DNA of 64,000 nt from Guptibacillus spartinae (GCF_028610625.1 NZ_JAQQWU010000003.1:251380-315379), one strand, 5' to 3'; positions 41,308 through 51,256 are shown, numbered from the stretch's first letter. Notes: generated by a model not told the origin, from the sequence alone. Numbers and translations: made by a program.

Positions 41308-42512
41308 AGCACATTCTAATGGTTCTTTTTAAAGACATTGATTATGATGCGCGGGTTCAGCGTGAAGCCATTGCTCTCGCGGAGAGTGGCTATAAGGTGA
41401 CCATTTGCTGCTTAAATGAATTTGATACGGAGCCCCCTTTATTGCATAACTTGATTAAAATTCATAAGCTGGATATTTATACAAAGCAAGCGAAAAAGGG
41501 ATTGGCTTCCGGATTGTCAGGAAAGCCATCTATCATAGCAAGAATGGTTAGAAACCCACTTGTTAAACTGGCAAAGGATCAATATGCCAGCTACGAATTT
41601 TATAAAAGGGTAAAGGAAACAATGGCCCTAGAAACTATACATGCTATCCACTGTCATGATCTAAACACATTGGATACTGGTAAACGCTTAGCAGGACACT
41701 TTCAAAGCAAGTTGATTTACGACTCTCATGAACTTTTTAATGAAATGACTGGCCGAAATGCCATAGATCGGCGTTTTGGTTATGCATTAGAGGCGAAATT
41801 AATGAAGCGAGTTGATCGATTTATTACGGTGAATCCCTTTTTAATCGATAAATTTAGTAAGCGTTATGGGACATTACCTCCTTCGATTTATTTGCAGAAT
41901 ATCCCGCTTCTTGGTGAGGAACAAGAGCGAAAAAATGCTAACTATTTTCATCATCTTTATGGGATCCCCACTGATAAAATGATTCTTTTGTATCAAGGGG
42001 GCTTTTCTAAGAACCGTGGCATTGAACTGTGTGTTAAATCGATGAACCAATTATCTGATCAATACCATCTTGTTTTACTTGGAGATGGGGATATCAAAGC
42101 AGCTCTAACGCAACTAGTTGAAGCAGAAAACCTTACTTCGAGGGTGCATTTTCATCCAAAGGTACCACCAACAGAAATACTATCTTTGACAAAAGAAGCG
42201 GATATCGGCCTCGTCATGTATGAGAATGTGAGTGAAAATAATTATTATTCAACGCCTAACAAAATTTTTGAATACATGTTGATGGGGCTTCCAGTAGTAT
42301 CTTCTAATCATCCAGGGAAAGCCTATCTATTAGAAGAGTATGATTTTGGGATCGCTGTGGATGAAGATGAACAGGCGATCGTAAAAGGAATTGAAACAAT
42401 TCAACATAGAAGAAATTATTATGTTCAAAAATGTGACGAAGCAAGCAAAGTACTAAATTGGCCGAATGAATCAAAAAAGCTAATTCACTTGTACAATGAA
42501 TTATTTTCTTAA
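41304..42512 (+). CDS. Glycosyltransferase family 4 protein
   Basis: The protein has 402 aa; the ATGA overlap with the ATPase shows coupling. The GT-B fold includes MVLFKDIDYDARVQREAIAL, HCHDLNTLDTGKRL, LYQGGFSKNRGIELCVKSM and the donor-site region NNYYSTPNKIFEYMLMGLPV with the E-x7-E-like acidic residue. It is cytosolic, acting on lipid-linked intermediates. Donor and acceptor cannot be read from the sequence. Confidence 0.85.
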   Translation: MKHILMVLFKDIDYDARVQREAIALAESGYKVTICCLNEFDTEPPLLHNLIKIHKLDIYTKQAKKGLASGLSGKPSIIARMVRNPLVKLAKDQYASYEFYKRVKETMALETIHAIHCHDLNTLDTGKRLAGHFQSKLIYDSHELFNEMTGRNAIDRRFGYALEAKLMKRVDRFITVNPFLIDKFSKRYGTLPPSIYLQNIPLLGEEQERKNANYFHHLYGIPTDKMILLYQGGFSKNRGIELCVKSMNQLSDQYHLVLLGDGDIKAALTQLVEAENLTSRVHFHPKVPPTEILSLTKEADIGLVMYENVSENNYYSTPNKIFEYMLMGLPVVSSNHPGKAYLLEEYDFGIAVDEDEQAIVKGIETIQHRRNYYVQKCDEASKVLNWPNESKKLIHLYNELFS

Positions 42513-42572
42513 TCAGCAAGGAAATGGAAACATCTTCATTTCTGAAGTTACTGTGAGTGAGGAGTTGTAATT

Positions 42573-43856
42573 ATGAAACTTGTCGTAATGGGCCTTGGAT
42601 ACATCGGGTTACCGACTGCTGTTATGTTTGCGAGGCACGGCGTTCAAGTGCATGGTGTGGATGTCAATGAGCACGTAATTGAGACATTAAAAAATAAGAC
42701 GCTTCACATTGAAGAACCAGGGCTAGGCGACATGCTCGTTGAAGCGATTGAGTCTGGTCATTTAACATTTGGAACAGAACCCGTTGAGGCTGACGGTTTT
42801 ATTATCGCTGTACCAACACCGGTTAATCCTGATAAAACAGCGAACTTAAATTATGTTCGATCTGCTGCTGAAATGGTCCAGCCTTTTTTAAAGGAAGGAA
42901 ATCTTGTTATTCTTGAATCAACAAGTCCTCCTGGCACAACGCTGAAGGTGCTTTCACCTATTCTGGAGTCATCAGGTCTACAAGTTGGAAAAGACTTATA
43001 TGTGGCTTATTCTCCTGAACGAGTTTTACCTGGTAAACTGCTCGATGAACTCGTCCATAATAATCGCATTGTTGGCGGAGTAAATGCGGATTCAAGTATC
43101 AGAACAGAGGAAATTTACAAAATCTTTGTAAAAGGAATGATTCACCAGACTGATGCAACAACGGCAGAAATGGTAAAATTGATGGAGAATACGTATCGGG
43201 ATGTGAACATTGCGCTAGCGAACGAATTGGCTCGTATTGCCGAGCGTGTTGGATGCGACATTTGGAAAGCAGTTGAATTGGCAAACTGCCATCCGAGAGT
43301 TAATGTCCATTCGCCAGGACCAGGAGTAGGCGGTCATTGCATCGCGGTTGATCCGTGGTTTCTAGTGGAAGCAAGTCCGGTAGATGCTAAGCTCATCCAA
43401 ACAGCTCGATCGATTAATGATGATGTCCCGAAAAAGATTGCTAACCAGATTAAGAAACGATTAGAAGGGATAACAAACCCGAAAGTTTCATTATTTGGAC
43501 TTGCCTATAAAGGAAATATTGGTGATGCACGTGAAAGCCCATCTCTTACGATATTGCAAGAGCTTGAAGAAATGGAGATTGAATGTGCTGTTCATGATCC
43601 ATACGTCGTAGATAAGCGGGTTAAACACCAATTTGAAACGGTAGAAGAAACGGTCCAACAGTCAGATTGTCTCGTTATTTTAACGGATCATAATGATTAC
43701 AAGGTGTTAGATCTTCAAAAACTAGCTCCTTTAATGCGCCATACCTTGCTTTATGATACGAAGAATTTAATTAATAAGGAACAGGCACAGAATGCTGGCT
43801 TCCGCTATGAAAAAGTAGGGGAATCCCCAATCAACACGAATTTATTACATTTATAA
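42573..43856 (+). CDS. Nucleotide-sugar dehydrogenase, UDP-ManNAc dehydrogenase-like (WecC type)
   Basis: The 427-aa protein has an NAD-binding domain MKLVVMGLGYIGLPTAVMFA, the FIIAVPTPVNP segment, SPERVLPGKLLDEL and catalytic Cys256 in GVGGHCIAVDPWFLVE. The GGHCIAVDPWF wording is that of the UDP-ManNAc/UDP-GlcNAc 6-dehydrogenase branch rather than UDP-glucose dehydrogenase. With MnaA it would provide UDP-ManNAcA. It is followed within 12 bases by a second dehydrogenase. Confidence 0.88.
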   Translation: MKLVVMGLGYIGLPTAVMFARHGVQVHGVDVNEHVIETLKNKTLHIEEPGLGDMLVEAIESGHLTFGTEPVEADGFIIAVPTPVNPDKTANLNYVRSAAEMVQPFLKEGNLVILESTSPPGTTLKVLSPILESSGLQVGKDLYVAYSPERVLPGKLLDELVHNNRIVGGVNADSSIRTEEIYKIFVKGMIHQTDATTAEMVKLMENTYRDVNIALANELARIAERVGCDIWKAVELANCHPRVNVHSPGPGVGGHCIAVDPWFLVEASPVDAKLIQTARSINDDVPKKIANQIKKRLEGITNPKVSLFGLAYKGNIGDARESPSLTILQELEEMEIECAVHDPYVVDKRVKHQFETVEETVQQSDCLVILTDHNDYKVLDLQKLAPLMRHTLLYDTKNLINKEQAQNAGFRYEKVGESPINTNLLHL

Positions 43857-43868
43857 AGGATGAATGAG

Positions 43869-45239
43869 ATGAAGGAAGCATTGTTAACGAAGTTTGAAAC
43901 AGGTAATGCACGTGTAGGAGTTATTGGACTTGGCTATGTAGGGCTGCCCCTTGCTGTAGAAATGGCACAAAAAGGTTTTGAAGTATATGGAATCGATGTA
44001 TCTAAAGAAAAAATGGACATTCTAAATAACGGGAAGAGTTATGTGATGGATATTTCCGATGAACAGGTAGAGGCGATTATCGGAAAGAATTTCTTCCCTG
44101 GAGATGACTTTTCAGTTATCTCTAAATTAGATGCCGTTAGTATTTGTGTCCCAACACCTCTCGCTAAAACAAAAGAGCCAGACGTTTCTTACATCAATGC
44201 TGTGGTTGAAAAGTTAGTGGAGTTCATGACAGAAGGCACGCTCGTTGTTCTTGAAAGCACCACTTATCCAGGTACAACGGACGAGTTAATTAAAGCTGTT
44301 ATTGAAGAAAACACCTCTTTCCGTGCAGGTGAAGATTTCTTCCTTTGTTTCTCACCAGAGCGTGTTGACCCAGGTAACCAGCAATTTAACACAAAAAACA
44401 CACCGAAAGTGCTTGGTGGGGCAACAAAGCCATGTCTTGAATTAGGGGTATCACTTTATAGTTCATTCCTAGAAAATATCGTTCCAGTTAGCTCAACAAG
44501 CGTAGCTGAAATGGTGAAACTTCTTGAGAACACGTTCCGAAGTGTGAACATCGGTCTAGTGAACGAATTAACGATGATGTGTGATCGAATGGGAATTAAT
44601 GCATGGGAAGTGATTGATGCAGCGGCGACGAAGCCATTTGGCTATATGCCATTCTATCCTGGACCGGGAATTGGCGGTCATTGTATTCCACTTGATCCAG
44701 CCTATCTTTCATGGAAAGCAAAAATGTTTAACTTCTATAACCGTTTCATTGAGCTTGCAAGTGATGTGAATGGCAATATGCCACGCTATGCGCTAAACCA
44801 GGCGGCGGATATTTTAAATGATAATGAGAAGTCCATTAAAGGATCCAAAATCTTTATTTTAGGTATGGCTTACAAGAAAAACATCGATGATCTTCGTGAA
44901 TCTCCAGCACTTGAAATTTATCGACTTCTTGAAGATAAGGGAGCACATGTGTATTATCATGATCCATTTGTTTCTAGCTTTAAGAATGGAGAAGAAGTGG
45001 TTTATTCCGTTGAGTTAAATGACCAGAATCTTGATGACGCAGATCTTGTTGTAATTGCAACTGATCATACAACCGTCGATTATGATTATGTCATTGAGCG
45101 TGCGAAGCTAATTTATGACACGCGGAATGTAACAAAGAACTACAAAGATTCGAAAGGTAAAGTGACGCTACTCGGTGGTCAGCAAAACTTTGATTTACCT
45201 ACGAATGTTGAAGAAAACTCAAGTGTGAACCCTAAGTAA
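43869..45239 (+). CDS. Nucleotide-sugar dehydrogenase, WbpA/VipA type
   Basis: The ATG at 43869 is eight bases after AAAGGA. An ATG at 43860 overlaps that site. The 456-aa protein has RVGVIGLGYVGLPLAVEMA, VCVPTPL-type segment, FSPERVDPGNQQFNT and the catalytic-Cys block GPGIGGHCIPLDPAYLSWKA. This branch oxidises UDP-HexNAc such as UDP-GlcNAc or UDP-GalNAc to the uronic acid. It makes a tandem pair with the preceding gene, so the polymer may contain two different amino-uronic acids. Substrates are inferred, not shown. Confidence 0.88.
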   Translation: MKEALLTKFETGNARVGVIGLGYVGLPLAVEMAQKGFEVYGIDVSKEKMDILNNGKSYVMDISDEQVEAIIGKNFFPGDDFSVISKLDAVSICVPTPLAKTKEPDVSYINAVVEKLVEFMTEGTLVVLESTTYPGTTDELIKAVIEENTSFRAGEDFFLCFSPERVDPGNQQFNTKNTPKVLGGATKPCLELGVSLYSSFLENIVPVSSTSVAEMVKLLENTFRSVNIGLVNELTMMCDRMGINAWEVIDAAATKPFGYMPFYPGPGIGGHCIPLDPAYLSWKAKMFNFYNRFIELASDVNGNMPRYALNQAADILNDNEKSIKGSKIFILGMAYKKNIDDLRESPALEIYRLLEDKGAHVYYHDPFVSSFKNGEEVVYSVELNDQNLDDADLVVIATDHTTVDYDYVIERAKLIYDTRNVTKNYKDSKGKVTLLGGQQNFDLPTNVEENSSVNPK

Positions 45240-45262
45240 TCGAAGTAAAAGGAGAATTCTAC

Positions 45263-47380
45263 ATGAAATTTGATGTTAGCCCATTTTATACAGAAAATAT
45301 TGAGGTATTTATAGATGAGGGTTGCTTAAATGACAGACTGCTCGAAAATGGAAGAAAAGCAAATTCCCTTCTCATTCTTTCTGGTGATGGGGAAACACAA
45401 GCTTCATTAGAACTTGCAAGAGTGGATCAGCGTGTGAAAGAGCTTGTTCGTTTTGATGAGGATTTACAAAAGAAAAGAAACATGTATAGCTCCTTACCAT
45501 TGGAGCTTCAAGAGAAGATAAACTTGCAAAAAGTGAATTATTATCATGCAGAAGAGCTGGGCATGTACCATTCAGATATGATTCTGCTTGAAGGAAGCTT
45601 TACAAGAAGATTTTTCGAGGAAAGTTTTCTTTCAACCCTTCACCATTTGATGGCACAGGAATTAAATGGCTCAGTAGCGGTTAAATTCCCATTGAATGAA
45701 GAAATTACAGAAGATATCTCTGAGGTTATTCTGAGTTTGAACCAGTATTTTGTGGCCACTTCTATTGGACTTGAAGACGGTTTTCTCTACTTCATAGGTG
45801 AACCACGTACCGCCCTTCCTGAAGAACGAATCAAACAAGAGGTCACCAGTGGCCTTTTAGCCGCGGTATTAAAGCTTGAGAAAGCTCTTCAAAAACTGAA
45901 TACGGTTCAAACCAAGGCAGATTCCGAAAATCAAGAAGACGCGATCGCGAAAGCGGTAGCCAACCAAAACTTAGATCAAATGATTAAACAACAGTTTCAG
46001 ATTAGAGAGCTTCAGGAACAAGTGAAGCAATATAAAAACGAGTCCAAAAAGAAAGAGAAACAACTTTCACAAGTTTCAAGAAAGTACCAGCGTGCTCAGC
46101 ACATTGTTAACCATATGGATTCCAATGCTTCGACGAGATATTTAATTGGTGATGCCGTGATGGGATCAACAAAATCTTTTGGTCGCGCCATTCGGTTACC
46201 GAAAAGGTTGTTACGCATTTATCGAGATGCCAAAAATGGAAAAATTGGACGGATTAAAAATGGTTCTGGTTCATTTGAAATTGAACCAATCGCTGATGGA
46301 AATGCCATTCTTTTTGTTCCAACAAACGGAGCTGGCCTTGGCCACTTAACAAGGTTGCTTGCGATTGCGAGACGAGTGAAACGAATTGACCCGTCCAAAA
46401 AAATCATTTTCCATACAACAAGCTCAGCGATGCATTTAATTTTACAGGAAGGTTTTCTAGGGTACCACTTACCTTCCAAAATGCTTTTCCCTAAAGAAAT
46501 GAGTGCAAAGCAATGGAACGCCATGTTACGCGATCACCTTGAAACGGTTATTGGCATTCACCAACCTGAAACGATCGTCTTCGACGGGGCTTTTCCGTAT
46601 GCAGGGCTAGTTGCTTCCATGCGAAAGAAAGATGGGTTAAGAAAGATCTGGGTGAAGCGAGGTCAGCACAAAGAAGGTAAGGCTGAGCTAGTGGAATCCA
46701 AGGAAGCCGAGTTCGACGAGGTTTACGTCCCAGGTGAAGCTGGCGGGGAAAACAGTATGCGTAAAGAAGGAATAAAAACTTACTGTGAGCCAGTACTCTA
46801 TCTGGATCGTGAAGAGTTAAAAGATCGTGAGAGTGTTCGCCAGCAGTGGAATATCCCAGAAGGTATGAAGATGGTGTATGTTCAACTTGGTGCCGGAAAA
46901 ATCAATGATATTCATTCCACGATTTCCATTCTTTTGAATGAATTATTGAAAAGAGAAGATGTGTTTGTCGTCATTGGTGAATCCATTATTGGAAATCGAA
47001 TGGATCTTAAAATGGAGCGGGTTCTTACCTTAAGAGACTATCCGAATTCAATCTATTTTAATGCGTTTGATCTAATCGTGACAGCAACTGGTTACAACAC
47101 CTTTCATGAAGTCATGTATTTCGGAGTGCCTTCTATTTTAATTCCGAATGAAAACACAAAGACAGATGATCAAGTTGCAAGAGCGATGATTGCTGGAAAC
47201 GCAGGGGCTGCCATTGTGTTAAGAGATCCGGGAGCTGCTGACTTTGAAAAAGCCATTCATGATGCTCTTGATGTAGAGAACAATCAAGCCATGCGTAAAA
47301 GTGCTCTTTCGCTAGTGAAAGAAAATGGAGCTCAGCAAATGGCAGAAATGATTGTACAAACCGTACCAGCTAATCAGTAG
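45263..47380 (+). CDS. Composite protein: unknown N-terminal domain, coiled coil, GT28/MurG-like C-terminal domain
   Basis: The protein has 705 aa; AAAAGGAG is correctly spaced. Residues 1-~220 form an alpha/beta domain I do not recognise. About 225-280 is a charged coiled coil (LDQMIKQQFQIRELQEQVKQ). From ~345 on there is a GT-B domain with the MurG-like glycine-rich opening (LFVPTNGAGLGHLTRLLAIA), VYVQLGAGKIND and a donor-site region FDLIVTATGYNTFHEVMYFG...SILIPNENTKTDDQ. It is probably a cytosolic transferase for the surface polymer, with the coiled coil mediating assembly. Confidence 0.75.
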   Translation: MKFDVSPFYTENIEVFIDEGCLNDRLLENGRKANSLLILSGDGETQASLELARVDQRVKELVRFDEDLQKKRNMYSSLPLELQEKINLQKVNYYHAEELGMYHSDMILLEGSFTRRFFEESFLSTLHHLMAQELNGSVAVKFPLNEEITEDISEVILSLNQYFVATSIGLEDGFLYFIGEPRTALPEERIKQEVTSGLLAAVLKLEKALQKLNTVQTKADSENQEDAIAKAVANQNLDQMIKQQFQIRELQEQVKQYKNESKKKEKQLSQVSRKYQRAQHIVNHMDSNASTRYLIGDAVMGSTKSFGRAIRLPKRLLRIYRDAKNGKIGRIKNGSGSFEIEPIADGNAILFVPTNGAGLGHLTRLLAIARRVKRIDPSKKIIFHTTSSAMHLILQEGFLGYHLPSKMLFPKEMSAKQWNAMLRDHLETVIGIHQPETIVFDGAFPYAGLVASMRKKDGLRKIWVKRGQHKEGKAELVESKEAEFDEVYVPGEAGGENSMRKEGIKTYCEPVLYLDREELKDRESVRQQWNIPEGMKMVYVQLGAGKINDIHSTISILLNELLKREDVFVVIGESIIGNRMDLKMERVLTLRDYPNSIYFNAFDLIVTATGYNTFHEVMYFGVPSILIPNENTKTDDQVARAMIAGNAGAAIVLRDPGAADFEKAIHDALDVENNQAMRKSALSLVKENGAQQMAEMIVQTVPANQ

Positions 47381-47399
47381 AACTAATTGTGGGAGAGTG

Positions 47400-48104
47400 A
47401 TGAAATTGAAAAGAAAGATTTTGGTGCCAATCGCATTTAATAATTGGGCGTTAACAGACGTGAACGATAACCGTTTGACGAAAGAATGGATCGATCATCG
47501 AATGGGGATTTTTATGAAGTACACATGTAAAAGTCTTAAAGCGCAAACAAATCAAGATTTTACAACAATCCTTCAATATGATCAGCGCTCTGAAGAGCAT
47601 GTAATGAACGCGCTAAAACAGCATGATCCACTTCCAGAAAACATCAAATTTGTTCCTAAAAATGCGTATAACAAAACGTTAGAGCGTGAGATTCAGGGAT
47701 ATGATGAGGTTTACTTTGCCCGAATTGATTCAGATGATATGTATCACAAAGGATACTTTGAATTTCTGAAAAATCATCAACCATCAGAAGGGACCGAAGC
47801 ACTAATCAATCAATATGGTTATTTTTATGATGAGTATTCGGATAAAGTGGCGACAGCTAAAATCAAATCACCACCTTTCTATACGCTCATTTATAAGGTG
47901 AGCGAGTATTTAGAAGGGAAGCGTCATCCGGTTAAAGGCCATCTGTCTGTCCACAGTCTTAATCATGAATTATTAGAGCCAAGAAACTATGTGCAAGTGA
48001 TCCATTCGAATAATATGTCCACATCATTTGAAAATCGCTATATCGACGGATTAATTGAAGATGAGAATGAAAAGAAACAGATTCTCAGCAACTTCTGGGG
48101 TTAA
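47400..48104 (+). CDS. Putative glycosyltransferase (rhamnosyl-transferase-like, GT-A)
   Basis: The ATG at 47400 follows GGGAGAG closely (a TTG at 47406 is another option). The product is 234 aa. Features: RKILVPIAFNNWALTDVNDN, MKYTCKSLKAQTNQDFTTIL, a DxD-like metal site ARIDSDDMYHKGYF, and a C-terminal VIHSNNMSTSFENRYIDG. The pattern resembles the putative rhamnosyl transferase family. It ends the polysaccharide sub-operon at a terminator. The actual sugar is unknown. Confidence 0.7.
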   Translation: MKLKRKILVPIAFNNWALTDVNDNRLTKEWIDHRMGIFMKYTCKSLKAQTNQDFTTILQYDQRSEEHVMNALKQHDPLPENIKFVPKNAYNKTLEREIQGYDEVYFARIDSDDMYHKGYFEFLKNHQPSEGTEALINQYGYFYDEYSDKVATAKIKSPPFYTLIYKVSEYLEGKRHPVKGHLSVHSLNHELLEPRNYVQVIHSNNMSTSFENRYIDGLIEDENEKKQILSNFWG

Positions 48105-48117
48105 TTGTTACTGAATG

Positions 48118-48151
48118 AAAAGCTGTCGGGCCTTCCGGCAGCTTTTTTTTT
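48118..48151 (+). terminator. Intrinsic terminator
   Basis: AAGCTGTCGG / CCGGCAGCTT with one G-T pair and a run of eight T. It separates the first polysaccharide sub-operon from the second. Confidence 0.8.
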
Positions 48152-48305
48152 CGAAAAATATCATTTCTCCCTAGCTTTCCAACAATTTAAAAATCCTTGG
48201 AAAATGACCCACAATCCTTTTTTGAACATATGGAATGAGCTATAATGCTAATAAATGGTATCCAATTCATTAGAGCTGCCTTTGCAGTGGAATCAGGAGA
48301 GTGGC

Positions 48306-49997
48306 ATGTTAAAAAATCAGTTAGAGCATTTGCAAAGTGAAACTCTTACCATACCTGAACCTCAACGGTCGAGATTACGGTGGTGTGGGTCTAGAGCTTC
48401 AGGAAAACATATTCTGCATATAAGCCAGACACCTGGAATTCTTTCCATTATTAATGAAGATACGCAATTAGACATGGTAAACCTTATTTCTACCTATGCT
48501 GGTGGGGGAGTGGTTGACCAACCTAACGTTAATTGTACAAGCACATTTTGGGCAGTAAACCTTTCAGGCGACATTCCGTTTCCAACGAATTACTTTGATG
48601 CCCTTATTATTGAAGATACATTAGCTGAAACTCTTGCTGAACAAAAATATGAAGTGCAAAGACTTTTAAAGCCCAACGGGAAAATTATTGTTACGGAAAA
48701 GAGAGAGCATGCCTTTCACTTAAAAGAGGAATGGGAAGCGATTTTCTTAAGCAATGAACTGATTGATCACCGTGTTGATGAATATTATGTTAGTGTCGTT
48801 CTCCGAAATGTTATGAAAACATCTGACGAGTCAGAGAAAATGCTAAGTAATGTGTTAAATGAGATGGAAGCTGTAAATGATCGATTAAATAAAGAATACG
48901 CTAAGGTGGTATATCAAAAGCTTGAAGAGAAAAAAAATGAAGAACTAGCAAGATTGCAAGAAAAGAACAAATTGGTCAAAAATCTTCCTTTTGTAAAACG
49001 AAAGCATGATGCCCTAATCCAGCAAGTTGAACTTTCATCAGAAGAAAAAAGGGAGATACTCCAAAAACCTCAAGATATGGCCATACATATAAAGAAATGC
49101 AACTTGGAAAATCAGCTTAGTCGTTTTCAAGCAATGGGAAACGTTACGGTTGTGTTTGGAAAGGGTTCTTTCTATCGAAAAAATAGTTTAGTATTCTCTC
49201 ATCAATTAGTGAATGTGCTTAGTCATAAAGACCGAAATGTCGTTTATGTACATGAAGACATCACTCATTCGATAACACCATTATATCGAACTGGAGAAAA
49301 GATCATTCAAATGAGCGCCTCAGATTTTTGGGATCATTCGCATCTATTTGTTGCACCAGATTTGTATATAAGCTTACAGGACCTTCAATTGGCAAAAAGG
49401 ATAGGGCGATTTCAATGGCAGAAGTGGCGTATTTACTATTTACCTAAAGAAATTGCAGATCAAGAGGTTCACCATTTTACGTTAAATAGCCTTTATCCTA
49501 AAAGTTTGATTTCGAGAAACGCGAGCTATCTTTCCTTTGTATCGGAGGAAATGCAATCTAAGAGTATGGTTAGCTCTTTCAAAGGAGCAGCGCGGGTGAT
49601 TGCCGGATATATTGGGGATCTTGGACAAGATACCGTAGATTATAAAGCCATTAAAGAAATGCTTGTTGCAAACAAGTCGATGGCAATTGAACTTATCGGT
49701 TACAATCTTCCTGATAAAGCTCCAATTAATACAAAAAGATTATCGCTAAGAGAGTATACAAATGATGATGATGTAAGAAAAAGAGTGAAAAGATGGACGT
49801 TCGGCATTCTTCCCCTTCAAAAGCGCGGATTATTGATACCTTTTCACACGATGACTACCTTTCAAGTTCCAATTTTATATACTGAAAACTGGAATGCTCC
49901 TCTACAAGAGCAAAAGATCATTTCCCTTGATAAAGAAAAGTCCTTAAGTGAGCTACTAGAGGAAGCGATTTACGCTTTGGAGGGAGGAGAACAATGA
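48306..49997 (+). CDS. Composite protein with methyltransferase-like N-terminal part and glycosyltransferase-like C-terminal part
   Basis: The ATG at 48306 follows CAGGAGAG. The longer frame from 48255 has no site. In the 563-aa product residues ~60-140 resemble the second half of a Rossmann methyltransferase (DIPFPTNYFDALIIEDTL, RLLKPNGKIIVTEK), but the usual glycine-rich SAM motif is not obvious. A charged helical stretch lies around 185-230. From ~275 there is a GT-B-like region (VVFGKGSFYRKNSLVFSHQL, ARVIAGYIGDLG). Its stop overlaps the next glycosyltransferase by 4 bp. A TATAAT at 48241 may be its -10 box. Confidence 0.65.
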   Translation: MLKNQLEHLQSETLTIPEPQRSRLRWCGSRASGKHILHISQTPGILSIINEDTQLDMVNLISTYAGGGVVDQPNVNCTSTFWAVNLSGDIPFPTNYFDALIIEDTLAETLAEQKYEVQRLLKPNGKIIVTEKREHAFHLKEEWEAIFLSNELIDHRVDEYYVSVVLRNVMKTSDESEKMLSNVLNEMEAVNDRLNKEYAKVVYQKLEEKKNEELARLQEKNKLVKNLPFVKRKHDALIQQVELSSEEKREILQKPQDMAIHIKKCNLENQLSRFQAMGNVTVVFGKGSFYRKNSLVFSHQLVNVLSHKDRNVVYVHEDITHSITPLYRTGEKIIQMSASDFWDHSHLFVAPDLYISLQDLQLAKRIGRFQWQKWRIYYLPKEIADQEVHHFTLNSLYPKSLISRNASYLSFVSEEMQSKSMVSSFKGAARVIAGYIGDLGQDTVDYKAIKEMLVANKSMAIELIGYNLPDKAPINTKRLSLREYTNDDDVRKRVKRWTFGILPLQKRGLLIPFHTMTTFQVPILYTENWNAPLQEQKIISLDKEKSLSELLEEAIYALEGGEQ

Positions 49998-51058
49998 AAA
50001 TCCTATATATCTATCGTTACTTGTTACTAGGTGGTGTAACGACGCAATTAGCCAATCGACTTGGATTTCTGAAATCCGTTTGTGATCCTCATTTTATTTT
50101 TCTTTCTGATCATGGAGGGAGAACGGCGTTTGATAACTACGATAAAATTACAGTGACGAGTGAGCCTGCTACCATTCATGATTATGTGAAAGAACATGAA
50201 TTTGATTTAATTATTGCAATTGATACAAAAGAAATTACGGATTATTTAATAGAAGTTCAATGTGAAGTGCCAATGATTCAAGAGGTGCATGGGATTTCGT
50301 ACAAGCTAAATTATTTGGTAGAAGAGGATCAGCGTCGCTTTCTTGGATATATCGTTCCCTCAAGCTACAGTAAAGAAAGGATCATAGAGGATTATTCTGC
50401 TCCAGAAGAGGGAACGTTTGTGATTCCCAATTGTCTTGATACCACATTATTTTCTCGAAAAGAAGTTCGGCCGATTACAAACAAAAAAATCATTTGTTGG
50501 GTTGGAAAACTAAATGATCATAAAAATTGGCAAGGATTTTTAGAACTTGCAGAAAGAATATCTGCACGTCGAGATGATTGTGTATTCTGGATTGTTGGGG
50601 GTGAAACGGCCTCTGCTAAAGCAACAAGACATCTCTTCCATGAGGCGAATAAGCGTCATCTGCGAATTCAATGGATCGATCGCATGGAGTACAATGAAAT
50701 GCCTCATCTCTACTCGATGGTTGCAGAGAGCGGTGGCTGTACGGTTAGTACATCAAAAGGCGAATCCTTTGGTATGAGTTTGATTGAAGCGATGGCATGT
50801 GGATGTCCAGCTGTTGCCCCAACGGTTGGAGCCATTCCTGAAATTTATTTAGGGTCATTACAGCGACTAACCTATAAACTCCACGATTTGCCGACGTGTG
50901 AATCCATTGTGGGTCGTCTCCTGGATGATGCAGATGAACGAAGAATTCAAATTAGGAATGGGATGGAAAAGGTGAAAAAAGACTATTCAATTAAACATGT
51001 TGTTACGCAATATTTTGATTTGCTTCAGAGGTTATCTACTGCGCAAAAAGTCTGGTGA
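49994..51058 (+). CDS. Glycosyltransferase family 4 protein
   Basis: The 354-aa protein is translationally coupled to the preceding gene (ATGA). Features: ILYIYRYLLLGGVTTQLANR, IVPSSYSKERIIEDY, ICWVGKLNDHKNWQGFLELA and the donor-binding segment STSKGESFGMSLIEAMACGC with E-x7-E. It acts in the cytosol on the growing polymer. Specific linkage unknown. Confidence 0.85.
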   Translation: MKILYIYRYLLLGGVTTQLANRLGFLKSVCDPHFIFLSDHGGRTAFDNYDKITVTSEPATIHDYVKEHEFDLIIAIDTKEITDYLIEVQCEVPMIQEVHGISYKLNYLVEEDQRRFLGYIVPSSYSKERIIEDYSAPEEGTFVIPNCLDTTLFSRKEVRPITNKKIICWVGKLNDHKNWQGFLELAERISARRDDCVFWIVGGETASAKATRHLFHEANKRHLRIQWIDRMEYNEMPHLYSMVAESGGCTVSTSKGESFGMSLIEAMACGCPAVAPTVGAIPEIYLGSLQRLTYKLHDLPTCESIVGRLLDDADERRIQIRNGMEKVKKDYSIKHVVTQYFDLLQRLSTAQKVW

Positions 51059-51074
51059 TCTACCGGGCTTTTTG
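51045..51074 (+). terminator. Intrinsic terminator overlapping the gene end
   Basis: AAAAAGTCTGGT-GATCT-ACCGGGCTTTTT, a stem with one T-G pair and a T run, spans the stop of the glycosyltransferase gene. Confidence 0.7.
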
Positions 51075-51256
51075 TATGTGCATGATTGAATCGCTTCTTC
51101 ATTATGGGGAGAAGGCAATGGCTTTATTAACGGAGTGTAAAATTTCGTTTACACTTCTGCTGGTTATCCTAATCAACTTTTCTTTCCAATCATTACGAAG
51201 TATAATGAAAGAAGTGTTTTTATGTCGTATTCTTGCTAAGAGGGAAAGGATTCATT

